Shown: positions 18,701-26,009 of the stretch, one piece after another
How the letters are laid out: every line of letters begins with the position of its first letter
Numbering within the stretch: the stretch's first letter is position 1
DNA from: Candidatus Brocadia pituitae
Lineage (GTDB): Bacteria > Planctomycetota > Brocadiia > Brocadiales > Brocadiaceae
DNA: 64,000 bases
Assembly: GCA_017347445.1 (NCBI GenBank)
Contig: AP021856.1
Location: 814,613 to 878,612, forward strand
Reading direction: 5' to 3'
Made by a program: the position numbers and the translations under genes
The notes under the pieces: generated by a model
The model's database searches: none
Seen by the model: the letters and a program-made list of their open reading frames with translations, nothing else
Told to the model about the DNA's origin: nothing

Positions 18701-20566
18701 ATTCAGCACTATGGAGGTTGCATTTGCCGGAATATGAATACGTTGGTGGAGCGAACCCAGGGCGTTTGACGAAGTGGGGGTGCGATCGCCTACGTACGCA
18801 TACCAGGTGCCTCCGGGGCGCGGGTAAGAGAGTTGCACTATGTCTGCGCTCTCGCTGGCTCCTCCGGAAAGTGTATTTGCACTCCAAATGATTTTGCCGA
18901 ATTCAAATCCCCCATTGAAAATCAACTCCTGCTCCTGTGTTCCACCGCCGCCAGTGTTTACAATCATAACATTTGCATTCGCCGGGCGCGTTATGCTACC
19001 CGCCGTGTAACTGGCCGACACCGTAACGAGCGTGTCGCTGCTCACGCTTCCGGCAGTCAATAGGCCAGGAGATGGAAAATTAGTCGCGCTGGAATTTTCG
19101 CTCCAGCTTGTGCTCGAAGTGACCATTGACGACGAGCCATCGCTGAAATACGCCGTTGCCGTAAACTGGCCGCTACTATTCTCTGCGATAGCTGTCGGCC
19201 CGGAAATGGAAAGTCCCGTCAGTTGGACGCTACTTGACGTCACCGTAAACGAGAATGGTAAGGATTCAACTGTGCCGTTCACAACTTTTACTTTCCATGT
19301 CCCCGTCGCTGACTGAACGGTAATGTTGTAACGCAACTCGCCGGAATTAATGTAAGTGGGAGTGCGGGGGTATGAATTGTTCTCCGGGTCATAGAAAATC
19401 AGCGTAGAGGCGTTCGGATCGTTGGACGGTAAAAAGTTTGAGCCGTAGATCGTAATGGGTTGCGGCGAGGAAGATGTCTGAAGCGTCGGAGGATAAATGC
19501 CAGTAATGGTAGCACGCAACTGTTGTTCTTTATAAAAGATACTCTTCTTCCAGCCGATGTTGTTGAGATCAAAATCTCCATTTTCAAGGCCTCCTGAAGA
19601 CAAATAGCTGTCAGCAGAATTGATTGTATCAGCGTAAAATTGAATTGGTCCTGAGTGACAATCATACCAGGCCGATAACCCAGGTATTGGTATTCCAAAA
19701 AAGTCCAAAACCACACCCCAATCAACCTGCAAGTTTAAATCATTCGTTCGCCAAGTAAACGGTTCTCCCGGTGTGCTTATTGTTCCAAACACTGTGCATG
19801 CAGAAAAAAAATCATCAGCGTAGTAATTTTCAAGTTGCTGAATACGACTGTTTCCCGGAAGCCCTTTGGTAGCGCTCATCTTCTTATTGTCTAAGCCAGT
19901 TTCTGTTTTCACGAGCTTACTATGGTCAGGAATGAACGGGTCTAGCAAGGTCATCTGACAAACCACGTTAGGATTGGCATTAAGCAAAAGCTCCATCGCT
20001 TCTCGCGCCGCCCAAGAACCGGCGCTGTGGGCTATAAAGTGAACCCGAAGCAGCCCCGGCGCTTGATTTTTCAAAAGAGTAAAAAGGTTTGTTCCTTGTA
20101 GCTCTGCATAGACCGCCGCTTCTGTGGCATTCCCGTAACCAAAAAAATCGGATTTATCTTTTGTAACTGGACCCGTGTTTGCGCCAAACTCCTCTTTTTC
20201 CCAATGATACGTGATTAATTTCCAGCCAGAGCCTTTCAGCTTCGTTTTGAGGGCGGTCACCATTGAGAACCATCCGTGGTTGTTGGAGTTGTATTGATCG
20301 TCAGCTTCCTCTGGATTCCATCCATGAATCAGCACGATCACTTTTTTTGTGGTTTCGCTATCAATCGTTTGTTCCTCGATTTCGTCTCGCAGGGATGTGG
20401 TTTTATAAGCTTGGCAGAGGGGCGACGATATTAACAACAACAAGAAAGACGCCATTAACATGAAGGGGAAATCGCGGCGATACGCTCTAGAAAATGCCCG
20501 CATCCATTTTGAGCGCATAGTGCATTGATGACCTGTCTGTCCTCGGCAAGTTTGATGATTATTCAT
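15782..20566 (-). CDS. Giant secreted lipase-like / Ig-repeat protein
   Basis: 1594 residues. An N-terminal signal or anchor (about 33-52, FMLMASFLLLLISSPLCQA) precedes an alpha/beta-hydrolase domain with VIVLIHGW (oxyanion loop), a nucleophile elbow HFIAHSAGSWA (AHSAG instead of GHSxG) and LLDPFIPDHS. Then come an IPT/TIG-like domain (about 350-445), Big_2-like repeats (LxISGPSSxxENSSGQFTAT ... FSDGSS, at least five), a carbohydrate-binding-like insert (about 545-715), a PKD-like part, a BACON domain (CSWTATSNAGWITITSG), Pro/Thr linkers PTPTPT, an ASH-like and a carboxypeptidase-regulatory-like domain, and a last Ig-like domain. It is probably a surface enzyme or adhesin. Some Ig repeats are more GC-rich than the rest. 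It lies downstream of a c-di-GMP-I-like riboswitch (20923-21100), with one small frame between, so cyclic di-GMP control of a surface protein is inferred. Confidence 0.75.
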   Translation of the reverse strand: MNNHQTCRGQTGHQCTMRSKWMRAFSRAYRRDFPFMLMASFLLLLISSPLCQAYKTTSLRDEIEEQTIDSETTKKVIVLIHGWNPEEADDQYNSNNHGWFSMVTALKTKLKGSGWKLITYHWEKEEFGANTGPVTKDKSDFFGYGNATEAAVYAELQGTNLFTLLKNQAPGLLRVHFIAHSAGSWAAREAMELLLNANPNVVCQMTLLDPFIPDHSKLVKTETGLDNKKMSATKGLPGNSRIQQLENYYADDFFSACTVFGTISTPGEPFTWRTNDLNLQVDWGVVLDFFGIPIPGLSAWYDCHSGPIQFYADTINSADSYLSSGGLENGDFDLNNIGWKKSIFYKEQQLRATITGIYPPTLQTSSSPQPITIYGSNFLPSNDPNASTLIFYDPENNSYPRTPTYINSGELRYNITVQSATGTWKVKVVNGTVESLPFSFTVTSSSVQLTGLSISGPTAIAENSSGQFTATAYFSDGSSSMVTSSTSWSENSSATNFPSPGLLTAGSVSSDTLVTVSASYTAGSITRPANANVMIVNTGGGGTQEQELIFNGGFEFGKIIWSANTLSGGASESADIVQLSYPRPGGTWYAYVGDRTPTSSNALGSLHQRIHIPANATSIVLNFYLNVKTEETTVGPYDKMDVNLRNASDVLIKKLRTFSEADKGANTSGIYSLVTIDMTADLAAYKDQDVILQFYVDTNSAKYTIFRIDDVSVQAVVPLPVTLSSLAIKGPSSVTEGNTAQYFATAVFSDGSMREVSPNTWDETSSATTISSSGQLMAGQVGADTTVTLYASYTYSGVTREAYKDVTVINQSATFSYLAISGPSSMNENSSGQFTATAIFSDGSSQVVTPSWSENSTATRISNGGLLTADDVVSDTTVTVSAIHTIGSITQNASQNVLIVNIPTPPTLISLVINGASSVNENSTAQYSATAFFSDGTSQTVTPTWSEDSAVTTISISDFGLFSAGEVTSDTSVTVSASYMTGGITKNAQKSVTVINTNINPDDVTATIYSISPNPATQGTTVNFDGTGTDSLGHSITAYSWRSSVDGIIGTSASFGKDNLSAGSHSIYFKVQCSDDTWSFEIPWSGNPLMINSNCTPTISSTSQSFSSNGGSDKVDVTASSSSCSWTATSNAGWITITSGSSGTGSGTVSYSVSAYTGTSTRTGTMTIEELIFTVTQSGPTPIPTVTPTPTPTRIIRLEGDLNFAEVQIGGSVQRTMTIYNDGNSTLTVDSISYPPGFSGNWRGTIGAESSQPVPVTFSPTDQKTYSGNVTVTSDATSGTNTKSVTGTGTIKPISTLTVASSNPNSGVPITVSPNDNNGLGNDATQFTRTYNNNTSVTLTAPLTAEGNSFQKWQRNGVDLTTSQTANVTMNANYTMMAVYTTFSTPIPTPTPGATGNIAGQVTDSITGAGINGATVTLDTGESATSGSVQGQDGVYSIAGISVGQHTITASASNFATSSQTVIVVEGKPNPQTGKNIFNFALTSTVIPTPTPTPTCKAANLDAKPEPLKLLRGRSADETVTVTCGNGEPKAGILVTATVRNGKKRISVSPSSAVTDTNGQAMFTITAREKTGNAKVSFNAADGLRDNVPVKVRK

Positions 20567-20638
20567 GATGTTTTCCTCAGGTGATTGTGTTAGGCGTATG
20601 TCACTGCAAGAGCAGGAACAGCAGAATATCTGCTGTTT

Positions 20639-20857
20639 TCATAAATCTTTCCTGAATAGCTTGTCCAAAATAAAGGGGCGTATCTTACTCGCGCCCCAAC
20701 ACAGGCACTGATTTGTCTTCGCAGAAACGCTTTCGGGCACGCCCAATGTGGGCGTGTCTCGAACCGTATCCAGTGAGTCAAAATTACCAGTTTTGTGTCG
20801 GACAGCTGCTGAAACCGCAAAGCTGTGATGCAAAAAGCCTGACAATTTGTTCATCAT
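20639..20857 (-). CDS. Small frame directly downstream of the riboswitch
   Basis: 72 codons, ATGATG start at 20857, preceded by a good ribosome binding site (TAAGGAGACC) and by the terminator of the 20923-21100 riboswitch. The product starts MMNKLSGFLHHSFAVSAAV and ends KIRPFILDKLFRKDL; no family recognised, and no clear signal peptide. It ends 72 bp before the start of the giant gene. It may be a genuine first gene of that unit, a leader peptide, or chance. Confidence 0.35.
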   Translation of the reverse strand: MMNKLSGFLHHSFAVSAAVRHKTGNFDSLDTVRDTPTLGVPESVSAKTNQCLCWGASKIRPFILDKLFRKDL

Positions 20858-20922
20858 GACCTACGGTCTCCTTAATTTATTTTGTAAGGCTCGGTAAGAG
20901 AAATTTTTCTTTCTTTTAAAAC

Positions 20923-21100
20923 AAAAAAAGCCCTACTACCAAATGTTTGTAGAAAACATCTTCGGCAGTAAGGCTGTCTTTTCAGCAGATTCCTTATGGT
21001 ATACTCAAAAGGCTTTTCAGCCTTTCCGGACTTCCATGTCCGTTTTAAAGACCCTTTCCTTTGCGTCCCTTGATCGCTCAGGGTTTGCCCTTATCGTGTA
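20923..21100 (-). ncRNA. c-di-GMP-I (GEMM-I)-like riboswitch with terminator, copy A
   Basis: Read on the minus strand from 21098: CACGATAAGGGCAAACC, a short stem closed by GCGATC, GGGACGCAAAG, a variable arm, then ACAGCCTTACTGCCGAAG. These are the conserved GGCAAACC, GACGCAAAG and GCCGAAG blocks of the GEMM-I fold. The last block is also the 5' side of a hairpin (20930-20975) whose 3' side ACATTTGGTAGTAGGGC runs into a U tract (20923-20929), so ligand binding and termination can compete. A promoter lies just upstream (21133-21161). Downstream are the small frame at 20857 and the giant secreted gene. A cGAMP-type variant cannot be excluded. Confidence 0.75.
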
Positions 21101-21132
21101 TCTTTCTTTCGTTGTCGTTTAAATTGTTGGGC

Positions 21133-21161
21133 ATTCTGTCAAATTCGCGGGTAAGTGTCAA
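21133..21161 (-). promoter_or_regulatory. Sigma-70-like promoter for riboswitch copy A
   Basis: On the minus strand TTGACA (21156-21161), 17 bp, CAGAAT (21133-21138), about 30 bp before the aptamer. Copy B has a weaker match at the same place (TTGACG, 18 bp, GAGAAT). Confidence 0.55.
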
Positions 21162-21307
21162 GTAAAATATGCAATGTTTCAAGGCAGATTCAACCAGCCC
21201 AGTATATTCAAACAGATATTTCTTGACAAAAGACATCATATTCATTAGAAATAGTGGACATGAAAATTTGTTATGAAAAATTTACTATTTGTGTATAAAG
21301 GTTATAA

Positions 21308-21395
21308 ATTAGGCCTTCGGCAACTTTTAGCAGTGTAGTGGCAATTCATGAATTGCTACTACAGGGTCGGTTTGAAATTCCTTAACATAGAACTT
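21308..21395. repeat. Dispersed repeat, hairpin-core type 1
   Basis: Same frame as the copy at 5445: TTAGGCCTTCGGCAACTTTT, palindrome 21335-21362 (one mismatch), then GGTCGGTTTGAAATTCCTTA and ACATAG. Its right end runs directly into a truncated MITE-like element. Confidence 0.8.
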
Positions 21396-21493
21396 AAGCA
21401 TCAGAAAAAGGTAAGAAGACAAGCATTATAACTTCCCATTCTCTTAAGTTCCAACTTCCCGATTTTCTTTGTGACCTTAGCGTCTTTGCGGTG
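21391..21493. repeat. Truncated CACCGCA-type MITE-like element
   Basis: From CTTAAGCATCAG to CTTAGCGTCTTTGCGGTG it matches the right three quarters of the complete element at 23791-23921. The left terminal repeat is missing and is replaced by the type 1 repeat. Confidence 0.65.
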
Positions 21494-21504
21494 TTCTGCA
21501 AAAG

Positions 21505-21552
21505 ACCCTTTCCTTTGCGTCCCCGGATCACTCCGGGTTTGCCCTTATCGGT
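21505..21552 (-). ncRNA. Riboswitch remnant, copy D (5' half only)
   Basis: The minus strand reads CCGATAAGGGCAAACCCGGA then GTGATCCGGGGACGCAAAGG, a sound first half of the GEMM-I aptamer. The GCCGAAG half and terminator are absent; the sequence breaks into the truncated MITE-like element. It is probably non-functional. Confidence 0.6.
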
Positions 21553-21666
21553 TGTTTTCTCTTATAATAGCAGTTATTTAACTTTTCGGCCGAACTTTCC
21601 CTCTGCTTTTTGATATTGGTAATTTCATTCAGATATTCCAAAATCGTTTCTTTTTTGCCCCTCTTT

Positions 21667-22155
21667 TCAATCCTCACCGGCGATTCTCAAAATTTCTGAA
21701 ATCAGATTGCCAGTAAGGTAAAAACCTATATCTTTCATTTTGTTCAGAAAAGGGTTAATCTCTGTTATATGATTTTCAGCCTTTGCTTTAAGGAAAACCC
21801 CGGCGGTTCCCGTGAGTCTTAATCCACGTAGTTTTGCTATCCTGCGTGCTAAAGCGTCATCTACAATAACAAGCGCGTCTCTTTCCTCACATGCTAATGC
21901 CAAAACTTCTGCCTCTCCATGTCCAAGATCGGTAATAATGTTGATAAAGGCATGCACATTCACTTCTTTAACAGTCATCCATTCGTATTTCCTTATTTCA
22001 GGAACATCTTCTCCGACTCTTTTTCCTGCTTCAAGCTCATTTACCACTGCTTGAGGAATAATAATTTTTCCATACAATTTTTTAAGGATATCGAGACAAT
22101 CCAGTCTATGAAGATAATAGATTGGTGATGTATTTACTATTACGATTTCAGGCAT
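21667..22155 (-). CDS. PIN-domain toxin (DUF3368-type)
   Basis: About 162 residues. It begins MPEIVIVNTSPIYYLHRL (first PIN acidic residue position, N/D-TSP type), with DLGHGEAEVLALACE in the middle and ALVIVDDALARRIAKLRGL toward the end (the acidic pair of the PIN fold), followed by GTAGVFLKAK. This is the DUF3368 group of VapC-like nucleases, which usually cleave tRNA or mRNA when the antitoxin is lost. ATG 22155 is preferred over the in-frame TTG at 22161. It overlaps the last codons of the upstream UPF0175 antitoxin gene (ATGCCTGA), so the pair is translationally coupled. Confidence 0.8.
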   Translation of the reverse strand: MPEIVIVNTSPIYYLHRLDCLDILKKLYGKIIIPQAVVNELEAGKRVGEDVPEIRKYEWMTVKEVNVHAFINIITDLGHGEAEVLALACEERDALVIVDDALARRIAKLRGLRLTGTAGVFLKAKAENHITEINPFLNKMKDIGFYLTGNLISEILRIAGED

Positions 22156-22399
22156 TCTCAAAGTCTTTTTGCAGTTCTTTGGCAGTCAAATCAAATATTG
22201 GCACCCCATATCGGGCAAGAGACCGTAGAAAGCTCACCTTCGGAACTCCAGCAAGCTGAGATGCTCTGCCTGAAGATAACTTGCCCATCTGGTAAAGCTT
22301 AACAGCCGTCAACATGAGTATATCCCTTGAAAATTCCTCAGCTGTCTCTTTTAGAGAAATTAATACCTCTTCAGGGATTTCCAATACTATCTTTTCCAC
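22148..22399 (-). CDS. UPF0175-family antitoxin
   Basis: 83 residues: MEKIVLEIPEEVLISLKETA, then a predicted ribbon/helix DNA-binding part RDILMLTAVKLYQMGKLSSG and RASQLAGVPKVSFLRSLARYGV. UPF0175 proteins are the usual partners of DUF3368 PIN toxins and probably bind the toxin and their own promoter. Overlaps the toxin by 8 bp. Riboswitch copy B lies upstream on the same strand, so read-through from it would enter this pair. Confidence 0.8.
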   Translation of the reverse strand: MEKIVLEIPEEVLISLKETAEEFSRDILMLTAVKLYQMGKLSSGRASQLAGVPKVSFLRSLARYGVPIFDLTAKELQKDFENA

Positions 22400-22548
22400 A
22401 AAAAAATCTCCCTGTTAATGAATTGAAATTATTTTCCCGTTTGGATTTTTCTAATGAATCTATTTGACCATAGGAATCTGTAAACTGGTTAGACAAATCT
22501 TTTGAAATACTGCCTACTCCTTATTTATCCGTGTTCGCACATCTAAAC

Positions 22549-22735
22549 AAAAAAGCCCTACTGCAAAGGCATTCACTGAAACATCTTCGGCAGCAAGGCT
22601 ATCTTGTTCCTACAGTGTCAGTTATACGTGTCAGTGTCTGTTGGCCTATACTCACACTGTCAACTGGCACTGTACACTGTCACGAGACCCTTTGCTTTGC
22701 GTCCCCTGATCACTCAGGGTTTGCCCTTATCGTGT
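22549..22735 (-). ncRNA. c-di-GMP-I-like riboswitch with terminator, copy B
   Basis: Minus strand from 22734: CACGATAAGGGCAAACCCTG, GTGATCAGGGGACGCAAAGC, a long variable arm with several CAGTGT/ACACTG complementary stretches, then GATAGCCTTGCTGCCGAAG and the terminator hairpin 22555-22600 with a U tract at 22549-22554. The core is intact. The next minus-strand genes are the UPF0175/PIN pair, 150 bp downstream. Confidence 0.72.
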
Positions 22736-22924
22736 GTCTTTCTTTCGCTGTTGTTTAAATTATTTGGCATTCTCTCAAATTCGTTAGGCGTGCGTCAAGG
22801 AAAATATGCAATGTTTCAAGGCAGATGAAACCAGCTCAGTATATTCAAACAGATATTTCTTGACAAAGGACAGCACATTCATTAGAAATAGTGAATATGA
22901 AAAATTTACTATTTGTGTATAAAG

Positions 22925-23005
22925 GTTATAAATTAGGCATTCGGCGACTTTCCCCCCTGTTTCCCCCAGTAAACGGGGGGGATTATGGGGGGTAATTGAA
23001 AATCC
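22925..23005. repeat. Dispersed repeat, hairpin-core type 2
   Basis: AAATTAGGCATTCGGCGACT, then TTTCCCCCAGTAAACGGGGG and TTATGGGGGG, then TAATTGAAAATCCTATACAT. Same organisation as 8832-8918. It ends 13 bp before the DUF104 antitoxin start, so it lies in that gene's upstream region. Confidence 0.75.
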
Positions 23006-23018
23006 TATACATCAAGTT

Positions 23019-23270
23019 ATGTCCAAAACAATAGATGCTATTTTCGAAAACGGTGTCTTTAAACCGCTTCAGCATGTTGAGGTAAAAGAACACGAAAAGG
23101 TTTCAATAAAGATAATCTCTCTAGATGAATGGCAGAATCGTTTTAACCACATTATAGAGAAAATACACGAAAAAGCCGTACATTATAGCCCAGAAGAGAT
23201 AGAAACTGACATAGCCCATACCATAAAAGAGGTCAGAAAACAAAAACGTGGTCGTAAAGGCTGTTATTGA
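23019..23270 (+). CDS. DUF104 (AF2212-like) antitoxin
   Basis: 83 residues. The first 33, MSKTIDAIFENGVFKPLQHV then EVKEHEKVSIKII, are the small beta domain of DUF104 antitoxins; the C-terminal half is a charged helix likely to wrap the toxin. It overlaps the PIN gene by 23 bp. No ribosome binding site is obvious because a dispersed repeat abuts the start. Confidence 0.75.
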   Translation: MSKTIDAIFENGVFKPLQHVEVKEHEKVSIKIISLDEWQNRFNHIIEKIHEKAVHYSPEEIETDIAHTIKEVRKQKRGRKGCY

Positions 23271-23685
23271 TACCAATGTCTGGGTGTCTTCTTTACTCAA
23301 TCCTTTCGGATTTCCCGCCACATTAAGAAAATACTTCGAAAAAGGCTCTTTCCAGGCCATCGTTTCAGAACCAATACTTGAAGAACTTGCAGAAGTTCTT
23401 ACTCGCCCAAAAATAAAAAACAGATATGGAATTTCTGAAAACGATATAAGCGAACTGCTTGTGCTCTTAGAAGAACGGGCGGAATCTGTTTTACTTTCAG
23501 GAGACGTTGCTGTCTGTCGTGACAAAGACGATAACCTCATTATTGAAACGGCAATTAAGGGAAAAGCTGCATTTCTTGTAACAAGAGACGACGACATTAA
23601 GTTTGACAGGGAAGTTTCTGTATTCTTATTACCGCATGGGGTATCGGTCATTTCATTAGCAAAATTTTTGTCTACCCTGTCGTAG
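23248..23685 (+). CDS. PIN-domain toxin (COG1569 type)
   Basis: 145 residues from a GTG start inside the antitoxin gene. VVKAVIDTNVWVSSLL supplies the first Asp; EPILEELAEVLTRPKI is the family's conserved helix; DKDDNLIIETAI and LVTRDDDI give the other acidic residues. This COG1569 group pairs with DUF104 antitoxins, as here. A separate lineage from the PIN protein at 21667 on the other strand. Confidence 0.82.
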   Translation: MVVKAVIDTNVWVSSLLNPFGFPATLRKYFEKGSFQAIVSEPILEELAEVLTRPKIKNRYGISENDISELLVLLEERAESVLLSGDVAVCRDKDDNLIIETAIKGKAAFLVTRDDDIKFDREVSVFLLPHGVSVISLAKFLSTLS

Positions 23686-23723
23686 GCATCCACCGTTGCT
23701 CCTTTTTTCGAAAATCTTTGTCT

Positions 23724-23980
23724 AAAAAAACCTCACTGCAAAGATATTCACAGAAACATCTTCGGCAGCAAGGCTATCTTTTATTTAGCTCACCGCAGAG
23801 CACGCAAAGAACGCAGAGAAAAACCTTAAGCATAAAAGTGAAAAGCCGAGCATCATAACCTCCCAACCTCGCACATTCCAAACTTCCCGATTTTCTTTAC
23901 GACCTTAGCGTCTTTGCGGTGGTTTGTAAAGACCCTTTGCGTTGCATCCCCTGATCACTATGGGTTTGCCCTTATCGTGT
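23724..23980 (-). ncRNA. c-di-GMP-I-like riboswitch copy C, interrupted and degenerate
   Basis: Minus strand from 23979: CACGATAAGGGCAAACCCAT, GTGATCAGGGGATGCAACGC, then a 131-bp MITE-like insertion, then GATAGCCTTGCTGCCGAAG and a terminator-like hairpin with a U tract (23724-23730). The conserved GACGCAAAG block reads GATGCAACG. No minus-strand gene follows before the convergent PIN gene. It is probably a dead copy. Confidence 0.62.
23791..23921. repeat. MITE-like element inserted in riboswitch copy C
   Basis: About 131 bp bounded by CACCGCAGAG and CTTTGCGGTG (imperfect terminal inverted repeats), with CACGCAAAGAACGCAGAG inside the left end and GACCTTAGCGTC inside the right end. No coding capacity. 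It sits in the variable arm of the riboswitch. Confidence 0.65.
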
Positions 23981-24201
23981 GTCTTTCTTTCGTTTTCGTT
24001 TAAATTGTCGGGCAATCTCTCAAATTCGTCAGGCATGCGACAAGGAAAATATGCAATGTTTCAAGGCAGATGAAACCAGCCCAGTATATTCAGCATGATT
24101 CTTTAGGCTTGACAAGATATTCTGCCGTTGCTAACATCAAACATTCATCAATTCTGAACAATTTTTCTCAGTGACTTGAATTACTTTCAAATTATCCAGA
24201 A

Positions 24202-25776
24202 ATGAACAGGGTCTTTATTTACGATACAACACTACGGGACGGTAGCCAGGGCGAGGGAATTTCCTTTTCTTTGCAGGACAAACTCGCCATTACCTTGAAA
24301 TTAGACGATCTTGGTGTAGATTATGTGGAAGGCGGTTATCCGATAGCGAATCCCAAGGACGAATCCTACTTCAAGGAGGTAAAATCCCTGAAGCTTCGGC
24401 ATGCCAGGATTGCTGCTTTTGGAAGTACGCGGCGGGCGGGGAAGCGGGTGGAAGAAGATAACAATGTAAAAGCGCTCTTGCAGGCAGAGACACCCGTGGT
24501 GACCATTGTTGGGAAAAGCTGGGATTTTCAGGTAAGAAACGTACTAAAGGTCTCGCTCGATGAAAACCTGAGGATGGTTGCCGATACCATTATCTATCTT
24601 AAATCAAAGGGAAAGGAGGTCTTTTTTGATGCAGAACATTTTTTTGACGGGTATAAGAAAAACAATGAATACGCAATAAAGGTGCTGCAGGCAGCTCAGG
24701 AATCAGGCGCCGATGCCCTGGTGCTTTGTGATACGAATGGGGGGAGTTTGCCTGCGGAAATAGCTGAGATTGTCGGAGTTGTCAGGGAAAAGATACAGGG
24801 AATGCTCAGTGTCCATGTCCACAACGATGGAGACCTTGCCGTAGCGAATACCCTTGCTGCCGTGAATCATGGGGTCAGGCAAGTGCAGGGCACGATCAAT
24901 GGCATTGGTGAGCGATGCGGGAACGCAGACCTCTGCTCCATTATTCCCAATCTTGTCTTAAAGATGGGATATCACTGTTTAGAAGACGGGGGGCTGAGGA
25001 AGCTGACCGAAGTGTCGAGGTACGTTTATGAGACTGCCAATTTACTCTTGCGTTCCAATCAGCCCTTTGTGGGGGTCAGTGCCTTTGCCCACAAGGGTGG
25101 ATTACACATAAATGCCATTCAGAAAGATAAAGGCACCTATGAGCATATTCCGCCGGAATCGGTGGGAAATGAGAGAAAGATCCTCATATCCGAGCTTTCC
25201 GGTAGTTCTACGATCCTTGCCAAGGTAGAAAAATTTCATCTGACACAGGATAGCAAGTTCATGAAGGAAATTCTTGAAGAGGTGCAACATCTGGAGAATG
25301 AAGGGTATCAGTTTGAATCAGCCGAGGCTTCCTTCGAATTACTGGTGAGAAAGAAGATCGGCAGGTACAACACCTTCTTCGATCTGGAAGGGTTTCGGGT
25401 GATTGTAGAGAAAAGGGAAAACGGATTACCGGTGACGGAGGCAACGGTTAAGGTTAAAGTGAACGAGATTCAGGAACTTTCTGCAAGTGAGGGGGCGGGT
25501 CCTGTGAATGCCCTTGATTCCGCGCTCCGCAAGGCGCTGGAGCGGTTCTATCCTTCATTAAAAGACATGAAGCTGGTAGATTATAAAGTGCGCGTGATTA
25601 ATCCCCGTTCGGGGACGGCGGCCAAGGTCAGGGTGATTATTGAGTCCCAGGATAAAGAAAATATCTGGAATACGGTTGGGGTGTCAGAAAATGTTATTGA
25701 AGCAAGCTGGTATGCCCTTGTAGATAGTATTGAGTATAAATTGTTAAAAGAACAGGAAGTTGAGGCGAAAGGCTAA
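24202..25776 (+). CDS. cimA: (R)-citramalate synthase / 2-isopropylmalate synthase family
   Basis: 524 residues. HMGL-like TIM barrel with YDTTLRDGSQGEGISFS (substrate and metal Asp), HVHNDGDLAVANTLAAV (metal His pair), GTINGIGERCGNADL, and a C-terminal LeuA-type allosteric domain (about 390-515). Length and the GSQGEGISFSLQDKL variant match the CimA branch that condenses pyruvate with acetyl-CoA to citramalate, the threonine-independent route to isoleucine; a LeuA role is the alternative. A single gene; the long gap upstream is riboswitch copy C plus its AT-rich leader. Confidence 0.85.
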   Translation: MNRVFIYDTTLRDGSQGEGISFSLQDKLAITLKLDDLGVDYVEGGYPIANPKDESYFKEVKSLKLRHARIAAFGSTRRAGKRVEEDNNVKALLQAETPVVTIVGKSWDFQVRNVLKVSLDENLRMVADTIIYLKSKGKEVFFDAEHFFDGYKKNNEYAIKVLQAAQESGADALVLCDTNGGSLPAEIAEIVGVVREKIQGMLSVHVHNDGDLAVANTLAAVNHGVRQVQGTINGIGERCGNADLCSIIPNLVLKMGYHCLEDGGLRKLTEVSRYVYETANLLLRSNQPFVGVSAFAHKGGLHINAIQKDKGTYEHIPPESVGNERKILISELSGSSTILAKVEKFHLTQDSKFMKEILEEVQHLENEGYQFESAEASFELLVRKKIGRYNTFFDLEGFRVIVEKRENGLPVTEATVKVKVNEIQELSASEGAGPVNALDSALRKALERFYPSLKDMKLVDYKVRVINPRSGTAAKVRVIIESQDKENIWNTVGVSENVIEASWYALVDSIEYKLLKEQEVEAKG

Positions 25777-26009
25777 AGCTCGGATATTAAAGAGATAAAC
25801 CGCATCCCATAAAAACTGATAAAGTTTTTTGGCCTTGAAATTACCAATCTTTTTTATGATGCAATACCTTATGGTTATAAGGGGAACAACGTTTTTTCTC
25901 CACGACCTCTTCTTGAGAAAATTCTTGACCCTGGAAACAATTTATCATAAAATTCCGTTTTATAGAAACAAGAGCGAATATCTCTCTGTAATATTAAGGA
26001 GATTATCCT

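Noticed and set aside
16578-19316. Several plus-strand frames over 15894-20463
   Set aside because: They are antisense shadows of the 1594-codon secreted protein gene, produced by its repetitive Thr/Ser-rich sequence.
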